61,717 bases of DNA from Pseudomonadota bacterium. Its GTDB lineage: Bacteria; Pseudomonadota; Gammaproteobacteria; Burkholderiales; SG8-39. The stretch's first letter is position 1. Every line of letters begins with the position of its first letter. Both the position numbers and the translations under genes were made by a program. The stretch spans positions 686 through 62,402 of the forward strand of contig JAPLRD010000037.1 of NCBI GenBank assembly GCA_026399375.1, written 5' to 3'. Of this stretch, positions 54,679-61,717 are shown piece by piece. The notes beneath the pieces were generated by a model. It was not told where the DNA came from. It made no database searches and was given only the letters and a program-made list of their open reading frames with translations.

Positions 54679-55509
54679 TCAGGCGGCTTTTTCTTCGTCG
54701 ATGAACCCTCTGATCGCATCCAGGAACACCCCGGGTGCCTGCAACTGCGGCACGTGCGCGCAGCCCGCCAGCAGGTGCAACTTCGCGTCGGGAAGGCCTG
54801 CGCAAAGTTCATGCGACATGGGCGGCGGCGTTGCTTCGTCCTGCTCGCCCACCAGAATCAGCGCCGGCACTTTGACGGACGACAGTTGTGGACGAAGATC
54901 GAGCGTTGCCAGCGCATCGCAGGCGCCGTGGAACACCTGCGGGTCCACCGCCAGAAAGCTTTTCTTCCGCTCTTCGATCAGCGCCGGATTCCGCTGCTGG
55001 AACTCGGGCGCGAACAGCCGGCGCATCGCCACGTCGGCGATTGCGCCCAGCCCCTTTTCCCTGGCTGCGGCCGACATGCCCCTGAAGGCCGCGCGTCCGG
55101 GCTCGGAAAATGCTGCGCCGGAATCGGTCAGCACCAGACGCGAGGCGATGTTCGGGTGGCGGATGACCGTGAGCAGTGCGATGAATCCGCCGTAACCGTT
55201 GCCAAGAAGTATCGGCCTTTGCCTCGGTGCAAAAGCGGCTATGCCCCCGGCGAAGTGGTCGGCGATGTTCTCCAGCCTGCTGCCGACGAAATCGGAGCCG
55301 CCGAAGCCGGGAAGGTTCAGGACGATCACCTTGTGGGTCTTCGCCAACACGGGCGCGACCAGATCGAAACTGCTCTGGTCGGCCAGCAGGGAATGGAACA
55401 GGACCATGGGCACGCCACTGCCGGCGACCCGTGCGCTCAATCGCTTGCCGTTCACGCTGACGTTCACATCTTTGAAGCCGGCGCGTTGCATGTTGTCCGA
55501 CGTTTGCAT
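54679..55509 (-). CDS. Alpha/beta-hydrolase fold protein with Gly at the nucleophile position
   Basis: The 276-residue protein has the hydrolase fold: oxyanion region [15 protein letters not shown], nucleophile elbow [12 protein letters not shown], acid in GEQDEATPP and His in [11 protein letters not shown]. In active relatives the elbow reads GxSxG; here it is G-N-G-Y-G, so the serine is replaced by glycine (codon GGT, one base from AGT). It may be inactive, use another mechanism, or be a binding protein. It lies between the aldehyde dehydrogenase and uppP on the same strand. Confidence 0.87.
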   Translation of the reverse strand: MQTSDNMQRAGFKDVNVSVNGKRLSARVAGSGVPMVLFHSLLADQSSFDLVAPVLAKTHKVIVLNLPGFGGSDFVGSRLENIADHFAGGIAAFAPRQRPILLGNGYGGFIALLTVIRHPNIASRLVLTDSGAAFSEPGRAAFRGMSAAAREKGLGAIADVAMRRLFAPEFQQRNPALIEERKKSFLAVDPQVFHGACDALATLDLRPQLSSVKVPALILVGEQDEATPPPMSHELCAGLPDAKLHLLAGCAHVPQLQAPGVFLDAIRGFIDEEKAA

Positions 55510-55579
55510 GGTTTGCCTTAATGTCTCGAAGTGGTCTGGATGTATGCGGGTCTGAATCCGGGGCGAGCCGAAGCGCCGC

Positions 55580-57106
55580 TCAGTTCAGGCGCGGCTGCTT
55601 TGCGGTGTCCTTGTACCAGTCGAACGGGGCGTCGTCCAGGCGCACCATCACGCTCTTGGTCTCGAAGTGCTGATCGAAGGATTCCGTTCCGCATTCGCGG
55701 CCGATGCCGGAGTCCTTGATGCCGCCCCAGGGGGAGGCCGGGTCCAGCCGGTGGTGATCGTTTATCCAGACGATGCCGCACTTGAGGCGGGCGGCGACGC
55801 GGTGGGCGCGCGTCACGTCGTTGGTGCGGATGGCGCCCGCGAGGCCGAAGGGCGAATCGTTGGCGAGCGCAAGTCCTTCCTCTTCGGTGCCAAACTTGGT
55901 GACCGAAACGAAAGGACCGAATACTTCCTCCTGGAAGATGCGCATGCGGGCGGTGACGTCGGCGAACACGGTGGGCTCGACGAAATAGCCATTCTTCAGC
56001 GACGGATCCGAAGGCACTTTGCCGCCTGCGACCAGGCGCGCCTTGTCTTCCTCCACGCCGATCTTGATGTAGCGCAGGACCCGTTGCAACTGGCGCTCGG
56101 ACACCACCGGTCCGAGCTGCACGGTTGGGTCCGCCGGGTTGCCGATGCGTATGGTCTTGGCCTTGGCCGCAAGCTTTTCCACGAATTCGTCGTAGATCTT
56201 TTCCTGCACGATCTGCCGGCTGCCGCAGATGCAGGTCTGGCCGGCGCCGATGAAGGCGCCGAAGGCGGCGTAGTTGACGGCCTGATCCACGTCGAAGTCG
56301 TCGAACACCAGCACCGGCGTCTTGCCGCCGAGTTCCAGCGTCTGGTGGGCGAAGTTGCTCCCCGCCAGCGCGCCGGTAATCCGGCCGGCCTCGGTTCCGC
56401 CGGTGAGCACCCACTTGGCGAGTCCGGGGTGCTCGGCCAGCGCCTTGCCTGTGGTCGGGCCCAGCCCAGTTACGACGTTGAATACTCCGGGGGGCAGTCC
56501 GGCCTCGACGAACAGCCGCGCCAGCCGCAGCGTGGTCAGCGGGGTGTATTCCGAGGGCTTGACCACCGTGGTGCAGCCGGAGGCGAGCGTCGGCGCCAGG
56601 CTCTTGACCATGATCATCAGCGGATGGTTGAACGGCGTCGAATTGCCGACCACACCGATCGGCGTGCGGATGGTGTAGTTGAGGTAATTGCCGTCGACCG
56701 GAATGACGGAGTCGCGCCGCGCGATGGCGAGGCCGGCGTTGTAGCGGAAGAAGTCGGGAAGCCTGGAGATCTGCGCCCGTGTTTCATTGAGCGAGCGCCC
56801 GTTGTTCGCCGTCTCCAGCTGGTACATCTCGTCCAGGTGCGCCTCGAACGCGTCGGCGAGCTTGTTGATCAGCTTGGCCCGCGTGCGGTTCGACATGCCG
56901 CCCCACTCGCTGCCGTTGAACGCCGTGTCGGCGCTGCGCACGGCGCGGTCCACGTCTGCGTCGCCCGCATGGCTGATCTGGGCCAGCAGTTCGCCCGTGG
57001 CCGGATTGATCACATCCAGCAGGTCCGCGCGGGTGGACGGAACTTCGCGTCCGTCGATGAAAAGCCCGTGCACGGGCGCCTGGTCTTGCTTGCTCTTGCC
57101 TGACAT
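55580..57106 (-). CDS. NAD(P)+-dependent aldehyde dehydrogenase
   Basis: The 508-residue protein is a standard ALDH with cofactor-binding NSTPFNHPLMIMVKSLAPTL, catalytic Glu in LELGGKTPVLVF and catalytic Cys in GAGQTCICGSR. The C-terminal EVFGPFVSV and oligomerisation region are intact. It resembles the betaine-aldehyde/hydroxymuconic-semialdehyde group, but the substrate cannot be assigned. It starts 24 bases after the GntR-regulator stop, suggesting an operon controlled by that regulator. Confidence 0.93.
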   Translation of the reverse strand: MSGKSKQDQAPVHGLFIDGREVPSTRADLLDVINPATGELLAQISHAGDADVDRAVRSADTAFNGSEWGGMSNRTRAKLINKLADAFEAHLDEMYQLETANNGRSLNETRAQISRLPDFFRYNAGLAIARRDSVIPVDGNYLNYTIRTPIGVVGNSTPFNHPLMIMVKSLAPTLASGCTTVVKPSEYTPLTTLRLARLFVEAGLPPGVFNVVTGLGPTTGKALAEHPGLAKWVLTGGTEAGRITGALAGSNFAHQTLELGGKTPVLVFDDFDVDQAVNYAAFGAFIGAGQTCICGSRQIVQEKIYDEFVEKLAAKAKTIRIGNPADPTVQLGPVVSERQLQRVLRYIKIGVEEDKARLVAGGKVPSDPSLKNGYFVEPTVFADVTARMRIFQEEVFGPFVSVTKFGTEEEGLALANDSPFGLAGAIRTNDVTRAHRVAARLKCGIVWINDHHRLDPASPWGGIKDSGIGRECGTESFDQHFETKSVMVRLDDAPFDWYKDTAKQPRLN

Positions 57107-57130
57107 TTGAAACCTCTTCGGGGTAATGAA

Positions 57131-57811
57131 TTAGGCTGCGATAAGTCTTCTGGAAATCGCGTTGCTGACGCGCTTGCTTGCTGCCACGATGTGCTGCTCC
57201 GCAAGCCGCTGCGCGCGTTTCACCGCGCGCGCCTGCAGCGCGTCGATGATTTCGCAGTGCTCCTGCACCAGCGGCTGCGGGTCGCCTCTCCTGACGTTGT
57301 TCAGGCTCAGTTGCACGGCGCGCTCCATCAGGTCGATCAGCACGACCAGCTGATCCCGCATCCTCGCGTTCACGCCCAGTTGGGCGAGACGCCGGTGAAA
57401 CGCGCTGTTGTAGGCGATGAATCCGCCGTCCCACGCAGCGGGGTCGAAGCGGCGGAAGGAATCGAGCTGCGCCAGCTGCTCGTCGCTCGCGTAGAGGACG
57501 ATGCGCTCCATGCAGGCGCGCTCCAGTGCGGCGCGCAGATGGAACATGTCGCGCACGTCGGAGAGCGATACCGGGGCCACCCGGTAGCCCTGGCGCGGCA
57601 GGGAAATGACCAGCCCTTCGCGCTCCAGGCGCATGAGCGCATCGCGCACCGGCGATTTGCTCATGTCGAAACGCGCCGCCAGCTCGGCCTCGCGGATTTC
57701 GGTCCCGGGCGCCAATTTGCAGCTGATCATGTCGGCGCGAAGCTGCTCGTACACCGTTTCTCGCAACAGCCGGCCGCCGCTTGCGGGCGGGGGTGTGTGG
57801 GGTGTGATCAT
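57131..57811 (-). CDS. GntR-family (FCD domain) transcriptional regulator
   Basis: The 226-residue protein has an N-terminal winged helix (about 15-80; IREAELAARFDMSKSPVRDALMRLEREGLV) and a C-terminal helical FCD ligand domain with metal-binding histidines (FHLRAALER; AYNSAFHRRLAQLG; QEHCEIIDAL). It is divergent from the ABC-transporter binding-protein gene, and the gap between them is rich in ATATC/GATAT motifs, so it probably controls both directions in response to the imported compound. Confidence 0.94.
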   Translation of the reverse strand: MITPHTPPPASGGRLLRETVYEQLRADMISCKLAPGTEIREAELAARFDMSKSPVRDALMRLEREGLVISLPRQGYRVAPVSLSDVRDMFHLRAALERACMERIVLYASDEQLAQLDSFRRFDPAAWDGGFIAYNSAFHRRLAQLGVNARMRDQLVVLIDLMERAVQLSLNNVRRGDPQPLVQEHCEIIDALQARAVKRAQRLAEQHIVAASKRVSNAISRRLIAA

Positions 57812-57975
57812 GAGTTCTGGAAAAATATCAGAAGGAAATATTTTCGTGGATCTGAAATATCAATATTGAAGGTGAACAGTCGGTGCAATACCACTTCCGC
57901 ATTCGGAATATCTCTCTGAATTCGATATTTTTCTTGCTTCATCAATTGACTTTTTTCGATTTCGTAATATATCAT
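57812..57975. promoter_or_regulatory. Divergent control region with ATATC motifs and livJ-type promoter
   Basis: An AT-rich gap unlike its GC-rich surroundings. It holds repeated AATATC/GATATT elements, the clearest being GAATATC (57905-57911) facing GATATTTTTC (57923-57932), and the perfect palindrome TCAATATTGA near 57860. A sigma-70 promoter toward the transporter can be read as TTGACT (57946-57951) and TATCAT (57970-57975) at 18-bp spacing. The repeats are candidate operators for the GntR regulator. Confidence 0.5.
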
Positions 57976-58016
57976 GAGTCAGCAAATTTACAACAAAATC
58001 CGTCTGAGGAGACTCC

Positions 58017-59264
58017 ATGTCCAAGAATCTGCTATCCATGGCGATATCCGCCGCAATGCTCGTGGCAGGCCTGAGCGCTTCCGCGCACGCCGCCGACAAG
58101 GACGCGATTCGCGTCGGCTTCCTGACCATCAAATCGGGCGCGTTGGCGGCCGGTGGCAAGCAGATGGAAGACGGATTGCGCCTGTTCCTGAAAGAGCGCA
58201 ACAACACCATCGCCGGGCGCAAGGTGGAACTGTTCGTGGGCGACACCGCCGGGCAGCCGGCCATCACCAAGTCCAAGGCGCAGGAACTGGTCGAAAAAGA
58301 CAAGGTACAGGTCATCATCGGACCACTGGCCGCGTTCGAGGCCCTGGCGATCGACGATTACATCCGCAAGTCGGAAGTGCCGGTGATTTCGCCGTCGGCC
58401 GCGGCCGAGGATTTGACGCAGCGCAAGCCCAATCCCTGGTTCGTGCGGGCGGTGGCCACGTCGGCGCAGCCCAGCCACGTGCTCGGGGACTACGCGGCGC
58501 GCGAACTGAAGTACAAGCGCATCGCCATCATCGCCGACGACTTCGCCTTCGGTCACGAGATCGCAGCGGGCTTTCAGCGCACGTTCGAGGAGAACGGCGG
58601 CAAAGTGGTGCAAAAGCTCTGGTCGCCGCTGAACGTGGCCGACTACGGCACCTACATCGGCCAGATCAAGCCCAACGTGGATGCCGTCTTCGCCGCCTTC
58701 GCCGGCGGCAACGGCATCAAGTTCCTGAAGCAGTACAAGGAATACGGCATGAAAGAGAAGATCCCCGTGCTCGGCGCCATGACGACCGTGGACGAAGGCA
58801 TTCTCAAGTCCATGGGCGACGAGGCGCTGGGTGTGATTTCCTCGGGCTGGTATACCGCCGGCATCAACAATCCGGACAACAAGCGCTTCGTGCAAAGCAT
58901 GAACCGCGACTATCAGCAGGACCCCGGCTACTACTCCATGGGCGCGTACGGCGCGGCGCTGATGCTGGAGCAGGCGCTGAAAGAGGTCAAGGGCAAGATC
59001 GAGGACAAGGCCGCATTCATGGCCGCGCTGCGCAGCGTGCAGCTGAACAACGATCCGCGCGGAAAGTTCAGCCTGGACGCCCTGGGCAATCCGGTGATGG
59101 ATATTTACGTGCGCAAGGTCGAGCGCAAAGACGGCAAACTGGTCAACAGCGTCGTCAAGACCTACCCCAACGTCACCCAGTTCTGGACCTACAATACCCG
59201 GGAGTTCCTGGCCAAGCCGGTGTATTCCCGCGACTATCCGCCCGCCAACAACATAGAGAAATAA
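58017..59264 (+). CDS. Branched-chain-amino-acid-type ABC transporter substrate-binding protein
   Basis: The 415-residue protein has a signal peptide (MSKNLLSMAISAAMLVAGL, cut after SAHA) and the periplasmic-binding type 1 fold of the LivJ family (IRVGFLTIKSGALAAGGKQM ... VIIGPLAAFEALAI). Members bind many ligands, including aromatic acids; the neighbouring aldehyde dehydrogenase and hydrolase suggest a carbon source rather than leucine. GAGGAG lies before the ATG at 58017. A 199-base gap without a supported gene separates it from the permease. Confidence 0.92.
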   Translation: MSKNLLSMAISAAMLVAGLSASAHAADKDAIRVGFLTIKSGALAAGGKQMEDGLRLFLKERNNTIAGRKVELFVGDTAGQPAITKSKAQELVEKDKVQVIIGPLAAFEALAIDDYIRKSEVPVISPSAAAEDLTQRKPNPWFVRAVATSAQPSHVLGDYAARELKYKRIAIIADDFAFGHEIAAGFQRTFEENGGKVVQKLWSPLNVADYGTYIGQIKPNVDAVFAAFAGGNGIKFLKQYKEYGMKEKIPVLGAMTTVDEGILKSMGDEALGVISSGWYTAGINNPDNKRFVQSMNRDYQQDPGYYSMGAYGAALMLEQALKEVKGKIEDKAAFMAALRSVQLNNDPRGKFSLDALGNPVMDIYVRKVERKDGKLVNSVVKTYPNVTQFWTYNTREFLAKPVYSRDYPPANNIEK

Positions 59265-59463
59265 GCAGCCTTCGTCCGCTGGTCCGGAGTCCGGATGGGC
59301 AGCAGGGTTCGATCATGATGCAGGGCGTGGTGATCGACAAGCTGCCTATCCGGCAGCAATCCCGACCCGGCGCGCGGCGCGGTATCATCGACGCGCAGGC
59401 GGAATCGAATAGCGTCGCTATCGCGGCCACACGCCGCGCCGCCCGCATTGCACGGGCGTTCAT

Positions 59464-60324
59464 ATGTCCTTCTGGTTCATCCAAAGCTTAAACAGCCTGG
59501 CGCTGGGCGGGGTGCTGTTCACCCTCGCGGCCGGTTTCTCGCTCATTTTCGGGCTGATGCGGATCGCCAATCTGTCCCACGGCGCGTACTTCATGTTCGG
59601 CGCCTACATCGGTTTGAACGTGCTCGATCGCGGACATGGATTCACGCTGGCGGTTCTGGCGGCGGGACTGGGTGTCGGCTTGCTGGGTGCGATCGTCGAG
59701 CGCGTGGTATTGCGCCGGCTGGCCGGCAACAGCCTGTCGCAGGTGCTGGCCACGCTGGGTGTCGCCTTCGTTATTGCCGATAGCAGCCTGTGGTTCTGGG
59801 GCGGTGATCCGCGGCCGGTCTCTCCTCCCGAACTCCTGTCCGGCGGCGTGCAGATGTTCGGCCTGACTTTTCCCCTGTACCGCCTGGCGGTGCTCGTGTT
59901 CAGCGCCCTCATTGCGATCGGTCTGTGGCTGCTGCTCGACAAGACGCGCCTGGGCGTGATGATCCGGGCCAGCGTCGACGACCGGCAGATGGCGCAGGGC
60001 ATAGGCGTGCCTGCGTCGCGCCTGTTCACCATCGTCTTTTGCCTGGGGACGGCGCTCGCGGGCATAGGCGGCGTGATCGCTGCGCCCATCCTGTCGGTCT
60101 ATCCGGGCCTGGATGCGGACATGCTGCCGCTCGCCCTGGTCGTGGTGATTCTGGGCGGTCTCGGCAGCCTCGCCGGGGCCTTCGTCGGCAGCTTCGTGAT
60201 CGGATTCATCTACAGCTTCGGGCAGGTGCTGTTTCCCGACCTCGCCTACATCATCCTGTTTCTGCCCATGGTCGTCATTCTCGCGGTCAGGCCGCGCGGT
60301 TTGTTCGGACGGATAGACGCGTGA
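59464..60324 (+). CDS. Branched-chain-amino-acid-type ABC transporter permease (LivH family)
   Basis: The 286-residue protein has about eight TM helices with typical LivH segments (LALGGVLFTLAAGFSLIFGLM; NLSHGAYFMFGAYI; GLGSLAGAFVGSFVIGFIYS). It forms the channel with the LivM-type partner, whose GTG start overlaps this stop by four bases. Ligand unknown. Confidence 0.93.
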   Translation: MSFWFIQSLNSLALGGVLFTLAAGFSLIFGLMRIANLSHGAYFMFGAYIGLNVLDRGHGFTLAVLAAGLGVGLLGAIVERVVLRRLAGNSLSQVLATLGVAFVIADSSLWFWGGDPRPVSPPELLSGGVQMFGLTFPLYRLAVLVFSALIAIGLWLLLDKTRLGVMIRASVDDRQMAQGIGVPASRLFTIVFCLGTALAGIGGVIAAPILSVYPGLDADMLPLALVVVILGGLGSLAGAFVGSFVIGFIYSFGQVLFPDLAYIILFLPMVVILAVRPRGLFGRIDA

Positions 60325-61313
60325 AGGCCGCGCTATATGCGGCCCTGCTCGGCGCGCTCCTGTCTTTGCCCTGGTGGTGCGGCGGCGTCTACTATATCAA
60401 TCTGGCAAGCCAGATCCTGATCGCCGCCATGTTCGCCATGAGTCTGAACCTTCTGGTCGGATACGCCGGGCTCACGTCCCTCGGGCACGCGGGATACCTG
60501 GGCCTGTCGGCTTATGCGAGCGGCTGGCTGATGGTCAATCTGGGCTGGGGGCATTTTGCTGCCGCTGCCGCCGCCCTCTGCGGCGCCACGGTGATGGCTG
60601 CACTTTTCGGCCTGATCGCGCTGCGCGCCACCGGCATCAGTTTCCTCATGATCACGCTGGCGCTGGGCCAGATTCTCTGGGGTATCGCCTATCGCTGGAC
60701 CAGCGTCACCGGCGGCGACAACGGCATCTCCGGGCTGACCCGTCCCAGCCCCTTCGGCCTGGATCTGGGCAACGCCGACACCTTCTACTTCTTTACCCTG
60801 ACGGTGTTCCTGCTGGTGTGGCGCCTGGTCGCCATATGGGTGCGTTCCCCCTTCGGTGCGAGCATCCGCGGCACCAAGGACCAGCCGCGGCGAATGAGCA
60901 CGCTGGGCTACAACGTCTGGCTGGTTCGCTGGATCACTTTCGTCGTCAGCGGATTTCTGGGTGCGGTGGCCGGGCTGATGTACGTCTACTACCATCAGTT
61001 CATCAGCCCGCACAGCCTCTCGCTCGCCAATTCGGCCGAAATGCTGCTGATGGTGATCGCCGGCGGCGCAGGCACGCTCAGCGGTCCCGTCGTCGGCGCC
61101 GCCCTGGTGGTCCTGCTGAAAAACGTCGCCAGCGTCTACATCGACCGCTGGGTCATGCTGCTGGGCTTCGTATTCATATTCATCGTCATGTTCGTGCCCG
61201 GGGGCATCGTCGCCGGAGTCGGGCGTCTGCTCAGGTCGCGGTCGCTTGGCCGGGCATTGTCCGGCGAGCCGGCCGCTGCGACGGGCGCCGAACGAGCCGG
61301 GAAAGCGCCGTGA
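60321..61313 (+). CDS. Branched-chain-amino-acid-type ABC transporter permease (LivM family)
   Basis: The 330-residue protein has about nine to ten TM helices with LivM motifs (SLNLLVGYAGLTSLGHAGYLG; GGAGTLSGPVVGAALVVLL; FVPGGI). The GTG at 60321 is chosen because it overlaps the previous stop as GTGA and begins the first TM helix. An Ala-rich tail ends it. The stop overlaps the start of the ATPase gene by four bases. Confidence 0.92.
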   Translation: MKAALYAALLGALLSLPWWCGGVYYINLASQILIAAMFAMSLNLLVGYAGLTSLGHAGYLGLSAYASGWLMVNLGWGHFAAAAAALCGATVMAALFGLIALRATGISFLMITLALGQILWGIAYRWTSVTGGDNGISGLTRPSPFGLDLGNADTFYFFTLTVFLLVWRLVAIWVRSPFGASIRGTKDQPRRMSTLGYNVWLVRWITFVVSGFLGAVAGLMYVYYHQFISPHSLSLANSAEMLLMVIAGGAGTLSGPVVGAALVVLLKNVASVYIDRWVMLLGFVFIFIVMFVPGGIVAGVGRLLRSRSLGRALSGEPAAATGAERAGKAP

Positions 61314-61717
61314 GCGCCATCGTCGAAGTCTCGGGCCTGTGCAAGTCCTTCGGCGGCCTGCAGATCACGCGCTCGGTCGACCTCAGCGTGCAGCAGGGCG
61401 AGCGCCACCTGTTGATCGGCCCCAACGGTGCGGGGAAGACGACGTTGTTCAACCTGATCGCAGGCGATCTTGCGCCGAGCTCGGGCAGCATCACCCTGAT
61501 GGGTCACAAGGTCACGCACCTGTCGACCGCCGCCAGGGCGCAGCTCGGCCTCGCGCGCACGTTTCAGATCGTGACCCTGTTCGGGCGCGACAACCTTTTG
61601 CACAACGTCAAGCTCGCCCTGCTGGGGAAATCAAGGCTGCGCTGGCGCCAGTGGGGCGCGTTCGACCATGAACAGGCGCTGTCGCGGCGCGCGCTCGAGG
61701 TGCTGGGTTCGGTCGGC
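61310..61717 (+). CDS. Branched-chain-amino-acid-type ABC transporter ATPase (LivG family), cut by window edge
   Basis: The first 136 residues are visible. The start is GTG in a GTGA overlap with the permease gene. Walker A IGPNGAGKTTLFN (about 36-48) and the LivG-type segment LGLARTFQIVTLF (Q-loop region) are present; signature and Walker B lie beyond the window. A LivF-type partner gene is expected downstream. Confidence 0.93.
   Translation, partial: MSAIVEVSGLCKSFGGLQITRSVDLSVQQGERHLLIGPNGAGKTTLFNLIAGDLAPSSGSITLMGHKVTHLSTAARAQLGLARTFQIVTLFGRDNLLHNVKLALLGKSRLRWRQWGAFDHEQALSRRALEVLGSVG

Overview
The window comes from a high-GC betaproteobacterium, probably Burkholderiales or Nitrosomonadales. 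The evidence is the def/fmt-LysM-dprA-smg-topB order, a pyruvate dehydrogenase operon carrying a betaproteobacterial proteasome homologue and an E3 with its own lipoyl domain, a DUF4124 gene between glnA and ntrBC, and general codon use. All identities rest on reading the translations by eye; no database search was run. No rRNA, tRNA, CRISPR array, transposase or prophage gene was seen.

Layout. 1-10 kb is housekeeping: fmt (cut by the edge) and def on the minus strand, then LysM protein, dprA, smg and topB on the plus strand, rlmL convergent with topB, then pirin, a YggX-like protein and phoU. 10.3-17.4 kb (minus) is the operon aceE-aceF-bph-lpdA-rpiA. A small-RNA-like element lies upstream of aceE. 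17.9-23 kb holds a PAS sensor kinase, a FixJ-type regulator and oligopeptidase A.

23.4-36.3 kb is the most unusual part. It encodes an Hmc-like membrane redox complex: pentaheme cytochrome, four-cluster ferredoxin, NrfD-type membrane protein, HmcD-like small protein, nonaheme cytochrome and cytochrome b. Interleaved with it are signalling genes: a free receiver protein, a receiver fused to duplicated hydrophobic hairpins, a membrane-anchored receiver fused to a GcvH-like domain, two histidine kinases whose extracytoplasmic sensor domains carry c-type heme motifs, and a sigma-54-dependent NtrC-family regulator. A consensus sigma-54 promoter starts the cluster. I infer a redox sensing circuit in which heme sensors on the periplasmic side control synthesis, and perhaps activity, of the electron-transfer complex.

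36.8-44.8 kb holds xthA, malate synthase, ntrC, ntrB, a DUF4124 protein, glnA and a rhodanese. 45-48.8 kb is a cyanate uptake and breakdown operon (three ABC transporter genes plus cynS) behind a second consensus sigma-54 promoter, which fits NtrC control of nitrogen scavenging. 48.8-52 kb is a TRAP transporter split over both strands, followed by a gamma-glutamyltransferase-family gene. 53.8-57.8 kb (minus) holds uppP, an alpha/beta hydrolase with a substituted nucleophile, an aldehyde dehydrogenase and a GntR regulator. 58-61.7 kb is a branched-chain-amino-acid-type ABC transporter running off the window.

Three copies of a roughly 95-bp structured repeat sit just upstream of smg, the pirin gene and xthA, all in the same orientation relative to the downstream gene.
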